Origin: Sclerurus mexicanus
Taxonomy: Eukaryota; Chordata; Aves; Passeriformes; Furnariidae
NCBI GenBank assembly: GCA_013396755.1
Contig: VWZF01001848.1
Coordinates: 1,407,569 to 1,471,568 of the forward strand
Direction of reading: 5' to 3'
Length of the DNA: 64,000 nucleotides
Shown: piece after piece, positions 23,002-35,460 of the stretch
Layout of the letters: each line of letters starts with the position of its first letter
Numbering within the stretch: position 1 is the first letter of the stretch
Translations under genes and position numbers: made by a program
The notes under the pieces: generated by a model
Databases searched by the model: none
Seen by the model: only the letters and a program-made list of their open reading frames with translations
Told to the model about the DNA's origin: nothing

Positions 23002-24799
23002 CATCAAGCTGCCACAGGGGGGAGTAGAAGTTTGGAAAGGACTGTGCTGCCTAGGAAAGAACCGAAGCAAGTGGTGTATTCCACGTGTGTACCCTGGCCA
23101 GTCCCTCACAAGGAGAAGAGCAGGAGCAAAAGAGTAGATGTGCTAGGAATGTAAGGGTTGGTTGGAGAAAGGAGCTGGAGGGTTTCTGCAGCTGGGACAA
23201 GCTGAATGGTTCACTGCATCGCAAAGCTACGCTGTTTTTCTTATTCACTCCAAGCAGCTTTTCTGTCCAGATGTAAGGGGAATGTGACTGAATTGTTTTC
23301 CTGCCTCAGGAGGGAGGATGACACGTGGGAGTTTTAAAGTACTTGCAAAATCCCTGTAGTTCTGACAAAAGGCTTTTCCCACGTTAGGGCTATTGAGTAA
23401 GGAAGAAAAAATGCGAGGCAGAGGCAAGGCAGAGGACACAGGGAGGAAAATTTTGCCCAGTTGATAGGAAAGGATTATTCTTGTGGGACTGTTAGTGTTG
23501 CTAAAATTTATGCTGTCTGCTTAATGCAACTGGACTGTCTTGGGTCCTCCGCAGGCAGGATGGGGACAGCGGATGCGTTCCTCATGCCTGGGCCATGGCT
23601 ATGGGATTGCTCCCTTGTCCTGTGTGTGACCACAGCTGCTCTTGCAATGTGTAGTCTGCAGTAGCAGCGTGACTGTCAGCCACCATCCTGCCCTGCCACG
23701 GGGTTTGGTGCAGCTTTGTGGAGGAGGGATGTGGGCAGAGATGGGGATGTAGGAATGCGAGTTGAAGGAGTGGGTTGGGATTTTGGAGTAGTGCAGTATA
23801 ACAGGAGGGTGGAAAGGGGCTTATCCCTCCTGTTAGCTACCATAACCTTTGCTGAATTTGAGCATATACCCAGAGACAACCAGCCATGGTGCTAAGTGGG
23901 AAAGGCTAAAAAGGCCAGAAGAGAGAGGTGCACATATGTGTTTGTTTGGGAAGGGTTGTGGGGTAGTGGGATGGACAGGAGAGAGTGGAGAAAATGGTGT
24001 GTGAGGAGAGTGCTGTCAAGGAACCAGGCAAGGATGAGGCGGGCTTGGCAGCTTTTTTCCCAGTGCCTTCAAAGCATTTTACCATCAGGAAGCCATTCTT
24101 AGGTCAGTTCAACCGGGAGCAAACTCATTTGCCAGAAGAAGAGAGATGTGTCTGCAGCAAAGTTGGGGTGCTCCTGTTCTCCGCACCTTGGGATGACAGT
24201 ATCTGTTTTCTCTTGCCCCACTGCACTCATAAACAATATGCACTGAGAGAAACAGTGGGATGACTAAATGCTTCTTCCTTTTTGGGTCTGTGTTAGGGAG
24301 TATTATCACTGGACAATCTAGTCAACAATTTTGGGGAAAGAATTAAGTAATTTTCAGAAACTAGTTAATGATCAGGAAAGCAACTGAAAGGAATGAATCA
24401 GGCACATTTTCTTTTATAAAATCCCCCATATCTGAGTGCACAGACCTGCAGTGAGATAGAGCAAATGAGGAAAATGGGAGAATTAAAGGAGAAATGCATT
24501 TGTTTCTGTAACCTATCATGAGAAATAGTAATGCTGTGTATTACTTGCTAAATGTGTTATTTTAGAATGCAGAGAGAACTATGGCGAGCAGATCTTTGTT
24601 TTTTGTTTTAATGATGAAAATAGGATGGGAAGGGAACCAATTCTTTGGGTAAGATTTTTATTTTTTTTTGGTGCATTTTGTATGTCTGTGATTCCTGGGC
24701 TTTTGAACTATCATTGAAAGGAGCCTGGGAGAAATCCACATTCTTTGTGTTTAGTATATTGATAAATTCTATCCCTGCTCCACAACCTTGTGCCTAACA

Positions 24800-24815
24800 T
24801 ACACACACACACACA
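24800..24815. repeat. (CA)n microsatellite
   Basis: About eight AC units. Confidence 0.9.
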
Positions 24816-25171
24816 AAGAAAGAGAATTAATAGTCCAGTTTCCAAATAAGACATAAGGAATTTGTTTATGCTTTTGGGAGGTTTGAGTGGAACTTTGTTA
24901 AGTATAATGAAATTCTCAAGGAATGCAAGGCTGGTTTTGCTCAAGAATAAACATCTAAGATAACAAGAATATATATACATTTTCCAAACTTGTGCCTAAA
25001 CCTCAGATTTCTTGTTTTTATTTACGATAATTGTTGCAAATTCAGGAAATTAACCAGACATAAAAATGCAAACAAAAGAAGATAAAGTAAATTCTGAGCA
25101 GATTTTAATTTTTTCCTTTATTCCAATGATGCATGAATTATAGAAGGGATTAAAGTCAGAAGCATACTGGA

Positions 25172-25260
25172 GGTTGTACCACAGTTTAGTGCACTCACCC
25201 GGACTCTTGCAGTAAAACCCTGGAGATCACTGACCCGAGTCAGTGTCCCAATGTCACATA
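25172..25260 (+). mobile_element. Possible tRNA-derived SINE relic
   Basis: GTACCACAGTTTAGTGCACT followed by CACCCGGACTC resembles the tRNA-like head of vertebrate SINEs (GTTAGAGCACTCACCCGG type). The B-box side is degraded. Suggestive only. Confidence 0.35.
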
Positions 25261-28200
25261 AATTCATTTTAAAGATACCTACACTTCTGTCCTACTTTTA
25301 CTAAAGCGTTTTCAGCTTGGTTTGTCAAAGCTTCCCCCCCCCCCACCATAACCTTTACTGAGGAAATTTGCAAAGAAGTGCAAGCATGTAAAAGAAGAGA
25401 ATGAAAAGGCTGGCACCTAACAGTATAAAAACCTAGAGCCTGATTAAAGTGTTTTTACAAAGTACAGTGTCAATATACTAATTCTGGACACAGTGTGTGT
25501 TTTGTAGCATTTGAAGAATCAATACATGTAAAAGACAAAACCAAGAACAAAGCCAGCATTACATTGGTTTGTAATTCCAGTTTCTATGGGTTTTCTGGTT
25601 TCGTCACTTTATTCTTTTCAGGAAAAAAGAAGAAGTAAGTTTGAGAGAAATTATGCCATCCCTTTTGAGTGTTAAGGCATCCAACACTTTGACTAGACAT
25701 GTTAGCCCTTCTTTTTCTACTCAATCATAGTATAGGGTGAATGGACAGCATAGTTGCTGTAGTGCAGTTGAATTATTCTCCTAGTTGAAAAGGTGGAGAT
25801 GTGTATTTCTGGTGCTAGAGGTCACAAGTTTGTTCATGCGCAGATTAAATTTTACATTATGTCTAGAGCCAATTCCTTGTGCGCTTTTGATATTTTATTA
25901 TGATATATTATGATATATTAGCAGCAAGAAAACCACACATGCTGTATTTCAAATCAAATTAGGTGACGAATGGATGAGGTGTCAAATTTTTGTTTCTGGA
26001 AGGCCATCAGAGCAAATCTTGTCAAAGTTGTTTTTACTCAAAATTCCTTCATTTTTCCTGCTTTTGCTTCAGGCCAACACAGAGCAGTACATTCTCATCA
26101 TTTGTCCATAAAACCAATAATAATATGGAACAAAAAATACCCTACCAAGGTAACAAGAAGTTCTATCCCACAGACATTTATCAAGAAAGCTAAACAGGAA
26201 TGTAGTTACAGGACTTCAAGCATATTTGATAATCCTGGGCTAAGTGAACCAATGCATTAATGTTTTGGGGAGAACTAAGATGGGAATAACAGGGAAAGTG
26301 AAGAGAAAAAAACCTGCAAAGGTTAAGAGAGTGGAGCACCCATAATTTGTGTGATATGGGTCCACAGAATTGATGCTGGGAGAATTTTCCAGTGAAAATA
26401 GGCCCAGGGTTTGTGATCTTCTTGCCTAATGATTGTTCTTTCTTGGAAGGAAGTTTTGAATTGGTAAGTAAGTGTAGGGGATGAGATAATTGTTAGACAT
26501 ACTACAAAACCCAGCCATAGATAACTTCGGATTGACCATGGGGCAGTGTTGACACTCTGCCTGTCTGTAACATATCATCACCAGAGCATGAGGGGTAAAA
26601 CTTGCCTGCCTCTGTCCTTTGCATTTTGCAAAGTATTCACTTACTTTTTCATCATTTGTGCTTCAAATCCCTGCCAATTTTGGAAGGTTTCCCCTTTTCC
26701 TGAACATCATTTTCCCAGACTGAGTCTCAGTGCCTTTTCACCACCATTCCTCATTTCACTTGTGTCTTGAGTGAACTGCCTCCTCTCAGGCAAAGAGATG
26801 TTTCTCCTCACCACCTTTGGTCTGGGTTCCCATGGGCTTCCTTTTCTGTCTTCAGATTGATGCTCCCTTCTTCAATAAGTGACTCCTTGATCTGCTTCTG
26901 ACTATGAGCCTCTAGTTAAGACTACTTTTGCTAGCCTAGGTGAGAAGTTTTTATGAAACAGTGTATAGGTGAATGTGGGAGGCTTTTTGGAAGGCTATCG
27001 AGGGGTCTTACAGATTTGTTTAGCCTGTACCATAGCTTGGAGGATGTTAAAACATTTCTGGTCTCCACACTGGAATGGTCACTGTGTTTCTTTAGAATAT
27101 TTTTGGAGATGTTTCTGTGGTTTGTCAGATCTAAAAATAAACTATGACCAATGCACTTTAAAATTATGGCAGGATTTTTTTTTTTCCAAGAGTATATGAA
27201 CCAGTTAGATATTTGTTTTCCACTTAGGGAACCAGTCAGAACTACAGACAGGCTAAGAAAATCTTTTTCTGAACTTCAGGACTATTTTTTTGGTGTGTGT
27301 TCAAAATTGGGAGCATCTGCTTATCTGTGCATCTGTCTTATGCAGTTTTCTTCGCCTATCATCTTCTCAACAGAGAGAAGAAGACACCAGAACATTTGTA
27401 GTCTTTTCTCCTTAAATTACTAGGGCAACTGAGGAGCTTTGATCTAAGTTTGTTTTTATTAGAAAGAGGAATCATGATGAAACAGTCCCTGTGCATCATT
27501 TGTGTTAATTTTCAGCAAAATGAAGCTGAGAAAAAACTTGGAATTCTTTTCTTCTTAAACATGTTAATGTGTTGGTTTGATTTTGGAAGGGAGAAATGTT
27601 GGGGGAGTTTATTTCAAATCCACTTTGTGTCAATGACCTACTGGTCTTGATTGGCCTGAAAAACACATTTAAAATTTTCACTTTGAGTGATATTTTTTAA
27701 TGTCTGTCACTGTAAGTAGTGCTGAAGAAATTATTGTAAACCCAGTATTCTTCAAGGAGCAAAAAATCTATTTTCTGGCCCACATCAGGGAACACTTAAA
27801 AATATTCTATGATTTGTTCAGAGTCATTAAAGCCTATTGTGTAAAAGCAAATCTGGTAACACAGTTTTCCTGTTTTCTGTTGCTATAGTTGTTCCTAAAC
27901 CAAATTCCATTGTTGTGAGTGTCTACAGTACAGAGCCTTGGGCTGGGTAGTTCAAAGCATCAGTGTTGGGGACAGGCCACTGAGTCCAACAGGTAGGGAT
28001 CTATCAATGATCACTTCTTTGGAGACCTTCAGCCATCATTCTGCATATTCTGTGCTTTTACTTGAGTCCTGTGCTTGAGTGCGCATTATAGTTGGGAATA
28101 TGGACTAAAGCTTCTCTACCTGTAAAGAAACAGTAGTTGTTTGTCATGCTTTCTCATTGCTGGGATTGCAGGGTGAGTTTTTGAGACAGGCACTGAGTCT

Positions 28201-31200
28201 AGTGAGAGCTTCTTTGAAGACCCAAGAGTACTAAACTGTTTTCTGACGGTGCTTGCACACAAGGGCCTTACCTCCCCTCACAGCTGCTTCAGGACCATTT
28301 TGTGTTTCTTGAGTTTCAGTTAGGTATTCTAACACTGAACAACCCTCAGAGTAGAGTAGCTGAGTTTCCACCATAACCCCTCAAGCATCTGCCAGAAAGG
28401 TGATATGCCAGAGACGTTTTCAGAGGGCTCAAGTGTGGGCTGCATCACCAGTACTTGCAGGGCAGAGGGCTGGTGCAGGTTATTCCTTCAGGGGTCTCCT
28501 GCCTTTCATAGGCAAGGGCAGTAGTGCCCTTGGTAAAACTTGTCAGTTTTACCAGCAGCTGCCCTTTCAGACTCTGTTTTGCAGAGTGGCCATTGGCAAG
28601 AGCTGGATTGCCACCTCTGGAGTACACAGGTTAGAAAAGTCACTCTTGCATTTAAAAAAAGAGGAAGCAGCATGATCTCTCTTTCTTGTGCACTGATTTA
28701 AATCCCATCCTATTTTAAAACCCATCTTTGACAGTCTTATCTAATGCTGGCAGAAAAACAGAGGATATTGCTTCTCATCAGGACAGAGCCTGCATTTAGC
28801 TTTCTTTCAAGTGGCACAATAAAATATATGAATAGACTTCAGCTTCCCATGTTTTAATTCTTCTTTTTTAATCCCTGTTTTCATTTTCAAAACTATTTGG
28901 ATACAAGAAGGCATTTTTTTCTTTCCACTGCTGATTTGTTTGTTGGAGCACTGCCTGCGCACCCTATTCGGATGTCAAGAGACTCTCTATTTTTCCATTT
29001 CTGGAATAGTCATTCACGACTCAGTGTTTCTTGAGCAAACTCAGAATTTACAGTGTGTTTATTGGTCTCTCACCAACTGAAGTTTCTCTCTTGTAATGTT
29101 TAGTTTCAAAGTTTCTCTCAGATACTGTTATATAGATTTCCTTCACTAAATAATTCTGTTGTAAGTCTGGGACTTTAAGTGGCTGTCTTCCTAAATGATC
29201 TAGCTAATTAGCCAGTTAAAATGCGTTTTACATAATCTGTTGAACTAGTAGGTTTAAGACATAACTGATACAGTAATACATTTTTAGTAGTAAACTAGTG
29301 TGCAGAGGATACCAGTTGTGTGAAGTGTTGCAGCAATGCACAGTAAAACAGCTGCATTGAAGAGACCATGCTTGGGTCCAGATTTTGCCAATTGTGCTGC
29401 ACAGATTAAGCGCAGGTCTGTGTAACAGACCTTGTAAAATATGGGAGAACCAATAGCCTGGGATGGGTATTTCCTCAGAGTGCAGGGAAGATGGTTGGAC
29501 TTTAGGAGTGTTGCAGTTGAAAAGAAGAGTGAGGAAGAAGAGGTGTGTGGTATAAACTGGTGCAGAAATAGCAAGAAAGGAAAATGCTGAGGGGGAAGTT
29601 TACAAACTGTAAAACAGAAAAAACATATGGAGGAATGACTGAAAGATTAGACTATGGTGGGTTTCTCATTTTGCTTCCTTTCTTTCATCCATTAAAGGGT
29701 ACAGCTTTTGGGTAGGCACTTCTGGGGGACTGGCTTAAAAGTGAAATTGCATCTATGGTTTGGTTTGAGTGCTACATTTTAAGCCTAATGAACTGGTTCA
29801 TTAAATTAGTATAATAATCGTGCTTTAGAAATAACCTACTTTTAAGCCTGAGCATGAAATAATTCTAAAGTCTAAATCTTCTAAAAACCAAGATTGTTTC
29901 TGAATCTTTCTTTTGCTGCTTGGTCCTCTCTGGGTTTGTCCAGGATGTCCTTGGAAATGTGAGCTCCAGATATATCATGACAGCCTCTGTTATGTGACAG
30001 CTGACTGTTTCAGAAGAAAATGCTGTAGGACATGGCTAAATATGGATCTAGACTTCTGGATGTTCATCAGCACCAATTGCAAACTTCCTGTTTGGTTGCT
30101 GATCACTGATTAGTGCTATAAAGCATCACAAACAAGATAGATAGCTTTAACCACTAAAAATGATCCCTCTTCTGCTCTCAAGGTCTTTCTAGATTAGAAT
30201 TTTGTAAACAGCCAGATTTGTTTCCAGGGATCTCACAATCCAGATTTTGGTCTCAATTAGTTATTTCAGGCCCATTTAGACTCAACTGAAATATGGATTT
30301 ATAAGGAAGATATTCACAAATCCTGGCCTCTTGTATCTCAGGTGGGAGCCATGATAATAATGATTTCCTTTAATAGTCTTCCATCAATTTTTTAAAGCAG
30401 TAGTTTTTCCTTTAGTGCAAACATAAAAAATGTGGACAATTTTGTTTTCCTAAACTTGGGCAGCATCTGTTTCTCCACCATTTCTGTGGGAATGCAGTAC
30501 ACCCTTTCCCAGTTTTATTAAAAACCACCTTTTTGGCTAAGGCATGTGCCATTGCAAGCACTTTCATTCTGTCTCATGTATCTTGTTATAGGAAACTGGA
30601 GTCTATTTCATTTCTCCAAGACTTTCTTCATGTGAGGAGTATAGATGAGAACTGTGGTTTTCCTCTCAGAATGCCTTCAAATTGGTCGCCTTCCTAACCT
30701 AGGCATTATAAGTATTTCCAATAGTTAAATGACTGTCAGTGATAGTAGTGCTTTACTGGTACTTAGGTTGCTCGTTCACCCAAACCAAAATTGAAGATGA
30801 TTATAGTGAGCTCTGACATCTGGAAGAAAGTTGCATTGAAGCCTGGATGCAGTTTAGTTCCTCACCTTTTGGGAAAAGCCTCTTGCATTCAATCTGGGTT
30901 GGAAATCTCAAAATCAGCTTTGGATGTGCACATGGAAAGAAGGATATAAGAGAAAATGCAGCAGGATCTCACTGTTTCCATTGTTGCATTTTTTGAATTC
31001 TGCCCACTTGTAAGGAAGGCACCCATCTAATGTCAGTGTAAAGGCTTGTCAGTGCAAGGCAAAAGTTGCATGATAAAATGTGTATCTATGTTCTATAGGC
31101 ATAATATGCTATATTATGAATATATATGAATATATATGTTCATAAAGCAGTCTTCAATGTCTGACAGGAAGACGAGGGAAAGATTTGTGCTGGCTCATAG

Positions 31201-31367
31201 GATCACATGCAGAGCAATAAAGTGCTTTCCAAAGAAAGAACTAGCTTTCTCTTAGCCAGAGAAGGGTAAAATTTACACTCCTCTCAAAGTTTTAGTTAAG
31301 TGTTTGTGGAAGGGGTTGGCCTTACCTACATGCCTCTCATCACAAATGGAAATAGGCAGCCCATCTG
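25261..31367. other. Intergenic, no gene recognised
   Basis: AT-rich DNA with a C run at 25334-25344, a duplicated TGATATATTA unit at 25901-25920 and many short open frames without domains. Confidence 0.6.
25901..25920. repeat. Two tandem copies of TGATATATTA
   Basis: Exact 10-bp duplication in AT-rich DNA. Confidence 0.9.
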
Positions 31368-31535
31368 AAGGAGTGGCCTTATGTGGAGACTGTTTACATA
31401 AGAAGAGGAGGCTGGTCCAGCAAAGGTGTGGTTTTATTTACATCTACAGCCTTCCCTTATGATTGGAGTGTGTTTCAAAGGTGTGGTCTCATTTACATCC
31501 CGCCTCAACTGCCTTTGGCTTTTCTGGATTCAACC
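31368..31535 (+). repeat. Imperfect ~55-bp repeat with GTGTGG...ATTTACAT core
   Basis: CAAAGGTGTGG starts at 31421 and again at 31476 (period 55), each followed by T/C-rich sequence and ATTTACATC. A weaker copy (GAAGGAGTGG ... TGTTTACAT) starts near 31369. Copies diverge strongly outside the core. Confidence 0.5.
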
Positions 31536-31841
31536 CTTGCCTGTGACTGGAAAAGGAACTCCTGCAAGCAGAATAAAACAGCTGTGTGAAAAACATGACT
31601 ATTTTCTGCCTGTGTTTCTTCAGTCTGTGTGTTCCTGCTGGTATGTATCTGAAAAGGGAAGGCCGTGTTCCTGGGGAGAGAGTTTTGGGTCTGTGTAGGT
31701 ATGCGTATATATGTTCATGTGTGTGTATCTTTGAAATAACAAGGAACATACCAGGTTTTGTGCTGCCCTGGGTATTAGAGGGTGCTAGAGCTGTTTCTAA
31801 AGAAAGGTAAGAGGAGTTCTTCAAAATGGCTTTTTTTTTTT

Positions 31842-31896
31842 NNNNNNNNNNNNNNNNNNNNNNNNNNNNNNNNNNNNNNNNNNNNNNNNNNNNNNN
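31842..31896. other. Assembly gap (55 N) between poly(T) and (TG)n
   Basis: The left flank is T at 31831-31841 and the right flank is (TG)n at 31897-31916, so the missing piece is probably simple repeat. Confidence 0.98.
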
Positions 31897-31916
31897 TGTG
31901 TGTGTGTGTGTGTGTG
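31897..31916. repeat. (TG)n microsatellite at gap edge
   Basis: Ten TG units directly after the gap. Confidence 0.95.
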
Positions 31917-34050
31917 ACATTTCATGTAGTCACTTGCATCAAATTGAAGCCAGTGTAAATATGGTAGCAGCATCTTATGTAATCTCTGAACCAGGATAGA
32001 AAGTTACAGCAAAAAATATGCAGGACAGTCAGGAATTGGCTACACTACATGTGGTTGCCATTGAATATTCAGTCCCTTCATCAGCATGTATATGGTGTAT
32101 ATTCAACTGTAGGAGCCACTGCACCTTATCTCAGGAAGCAGTTCAGTTGTTACTGGCCTCTGTCTGTATTAACTTTGGAATGCAGATACATTTTTAGCAG
32201 AAAGTGGACTGGAGGACCTCCTTGCATGTGGATTGCAAAGCATCCAGAAAACCTTTAAGTTGCTGTTGACTTGGCTAGATTGAATTTACTGGGATTACTC
32301 TAGTCCTCTGTTTTTCTTCCTCCATCCATGGCTGATCAGGCACCATCTTGGTTAGTTCCAGGCAGTAAGAAAGGCAGGAGGCAGAAGAGGTAGTTTGCTG
32401 ATTTTTCTCTTCTCTTTTTTTTTTCTAAAAAGGAAATTAAAGTACCTTGAATCTGCAACATCCAGATGGTCGGTCCAGACACACATACAAGAGCAGCAGT
32501 GTTATTTTCACTGAGAACAGAGCTATAGTGTTGCTTTCATTGTAGGTGGAAGGTAAACAGAGCGTCCCTTTGATGTGAAGCTCTGATGTGTCCAGAAGCA
32601 CTGAGTACTGAAGGAGATGTGACCAGTGCACTGGGACTGGCTGCCCCTACCGTGGCTGGGATTACTTTGCTGTGACATGCTGTTGCTCAGTACAAGAATA
32701 AGGCACTTCCAAGAAGAGAGCCTTGTGTGGGGTTGTGCAGGTCACAGCCTTGTTCTCTAATTCTTCTCACTGTTGCCTCTGCTACCTCTGATTATAGTCC
32801 TGTAACTCATGGCAAACATCTAGGCATGACAGTCTAAAGATACTAACATTTTCAAGTCAGAGTCAGAACTCTTTTTTCAGCTTTAGATACCTCTGAATGC
32901 CTTTATAGACACCTGGCAATGAGCCATTTCTCTTTTGCCCGCAAAAACTTGGTGAAACTGGAAGTTTCGCTATCTGCCACACTCTGGTTTAGGAGATGAA
33001 AGGTAATAAAATGTTTCCTCTCATTTTTGTAACCAAGGCAAGCTGAGGTGCACAAAAATAATTGCATGCCAGTCCACCGCAGGAGGAAAAGTGTCTGGCA
33101 TTGTGTCCCTGGATTGCAGACAGACAGGAGAGCCAGAATGTTTGTCGTCAGGAACCCTTGCACGTACTCCAGAGCCACAGCTGAAATTTTTAAGTTACAC
33201 ACACATATTGCACCACCTGTGAAGACACATCCTCCAGATGATGTAAACTAAGTGAGTGATACACGCAGAGGACACCATTGTACATAGACCTTTTTTAGAC
33301 CCAAGGCACTCACTGATCTAAACTGCCATGGCAGAAGCTGTGTAAGCTAGCCTGAACTGTGTGCTATGCTATGCTGCTTCTCTGGAGCCAAACTAGGATG
33401 TTTAAATAAGGCTTTTGAATCTCTACACTGCCTTGCATTCATGGCTTAGACTGCACTAAGAGACATATGCCTCATTTTTAAAATTGGCATAGATTCCAAA
33501 ACACAAGGGTGCTTTATGAAATTTCCAGGCTTCTTGATCATCCTCTTCTCCTTGAACTTTCTTTCTCAGCTTCCCTTCTTCATCCCCAGCATCGAGCCTG
33601 AGCAAACTGTCTGGTTACATCTATGTGGGCAAGTGAAGGTGTCTGCCCCCAATGGCAGCTCTCTGGTGAACGTCCAGCAGCTGTTCCCAGTGTCCTGATG
33701 GACGTGATAACTTTTTAGCTAGTGTGCATACATCAAAATAGATTGTTTCTGCTGTCAGAGGAAAAGATGGCAAGCTTATAACTTAAGGAAAAGGAATCCA
33801 GTGGGAGATAAGAGTGTAAGAGACATTACTGCAGTTCTATATTTGGAATCGGTTACGTATGTGTGTGGTAACCCAAATGATGGGTGGACTGCACTTTCTC
33901 ATTACCATAATTACATTTCCTTTCATAGCTAGGGTTGGGGACGCATCCAGACATTGCAGAACACATCAGTAGATTTAGTGTGGCTTACTCAGTCTCCATT
34001 TATCAGACTATGTCCCAATTATGTTACATTTAGGAAACAGAATAATTTTC
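31917..34050. other. Intergenic, no gene recognised
   Basis: Mixed-composition DNA. No recognised repeat or coding pattern. Confidence 0.6.
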
Positions 34051-34140
34051 TGGTTATAGCACATGGAATTTGTGGCATTCTAATCCTAGTCATCCTGCTG
34101 TATGACCTTGGAGAAGTTGTTTTACTTCTCTTTGATGGTA
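34051..34140 (+). mobile_element. MIR-like SINE relic, plus strand
   Basis: TGGTTATAGCACATGG (tRNA-like head) is followed by TTCTAATCCTAG (B-box region), CTGCTGTATGACCTTGGAGA and AGTTGTTTTACTTCTCTTTG. In order these align with the MIR consensus GGTTAGAGCAC / TTCGAATCCTAGCT / CTGTGTGACCTTGGGCAAGT / CACTTAACCTCTCTGTG. Ancient and inactive. Confidence 0.68.
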
Positions 34141-34984
34141 AAAAATTAACTCGCCCCATGGATGGATTTTAATACCATGCCAAGTTTTAAAAAAATCTGA
34201 AGCTAAAGTTAGCCTTCTAAATTCGTATTAGGGGCTAAATGGGGTGACTTGTTTCCACAATCCTGAGCGCCCAGTAACTGTCTCCCATAGAGGCCAGCTA
34301 GAGATTTTCAGTGTTCAGCAGTCTGAACATGAAGCAAAAGAAGAGTGAAAGCAGCTGCTTGTGTGCACATGAAGAGGAACTCACTGAGGTGGTGTGGTGA
34401 GACAGGGACAGCAGTCTGTCTTTCCTGAGTGGTTGTCACAGTCACAGCGAGGAAATGTAGGTGGGATTAAGCTCACTAATTTTGCTGTCTAAAAGTGGAA
34501 TGTCTGCCTTAGGCTGGCTGTTCAACAGCTCTTTAGAGGATCCTTTGGTTCAGTGAATCCAGAGCAGCTCTTGGGACAGAGTAGCATCCCCTAATGTGTC
34601 ATCCTGCTCACCTATCTGAATATGGGATGAGTTATCCTCTGGAGACACTCAGCTCTGTCCATGCAGTAAAGTGCTTCATAAATGCTTGGATGGCTTGCTC
34701 AGGCTCTGCTGATTGTAAAGACAGTGGTGACTTACAGTGCATTAGGTAACTCCAGGAGCATGTCAAAGCTGCTCATAGCTGCAGATAATGATTAAAACCT
34801 ATCACAGGCCTGAGGTTTGGTTGTGAAAGTTATGAACAAGTGAAAGCAGGGAGAATAGTTGAGCCTTGCAACGAAAAGGAAATATAAACTTGATCGTAGT
34901 CATTGAAAACCTATTCCACACTGATGGCATGGTTTGTTTCCACTGGAGAGCTTTGTTCTGTATTTGAGGAGGAAGATTAATTTT
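34141..34984. other. Intergenic, no gene recognised
   Basis: Nothing identified apart from short unsupported open frames. Confidence 0.6.
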
Positions 34985-35460
34985 CCCACGGGAGAAATAA
35001 GCTTTGAATAAGTCAGCTAAAATGGATTGTTATGTGCACCGCACATCTATAGGAGAAACAGAAGACATTTACATGCTCCCTGAGGAGGAACCATGACAAG
35101 CAGACAATTAGCCAATTCCCCGGAATCCCCAGATTTAAAGAACCACGTAATGGCTTAATTGAGTTGAGTTGCTGAGAGTGCAGCACTGCACTGAGATTCG
35201 TGCTGTGAAGTGCGTGATTCCCAGAGGCATCCATCAGGTTTTAAAGAATTGACTTTCCATGCTAATTGACCCAGATGTGCTTGATTTTACCTCACAATCT
35301 CCCCTTCATTCAATTACTGTTAAAGAGACGGGAATGAGAAAAAAGGGGACTCCATTTGTCTCATTTACTATATTAAAAGAGAGCTTTCCTAAAGCAACAT
35401 TTTGTAGTGCTGAACAAATTGTTCAACTTGAATTGGTGCAGCATTTATTTCACTTTTTTT
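34985..35460. promoter_or_regulatory. Candidate conserved non-coding element
   Basis: Dense in homeodomain-type cores (GCTAATTG near 35260, CTTAATTGAG near 35154, CAATTAC near 35310) with small inverted repeats: ATGTGC/GCACAT near 35032-35046 and AGTGCAG/CTGCACT at 35177-35192. No repeat family or coding frame was recognised. The call is a judgement of texture; alignment was not available. Confidence 0.25.

Larger units (their letters stand above)
19141..25171. other. Intergenic, no gene recognised
   Basis: Unique-looking DNA with homopolymer runs (C at 21420-21436, T at 22961-22999), two hairpins (20457-20479 and 20639-20681) and a CA run near 24800-24815. Open frames are short and carry no recognised domain. 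Confidence 0.6.
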
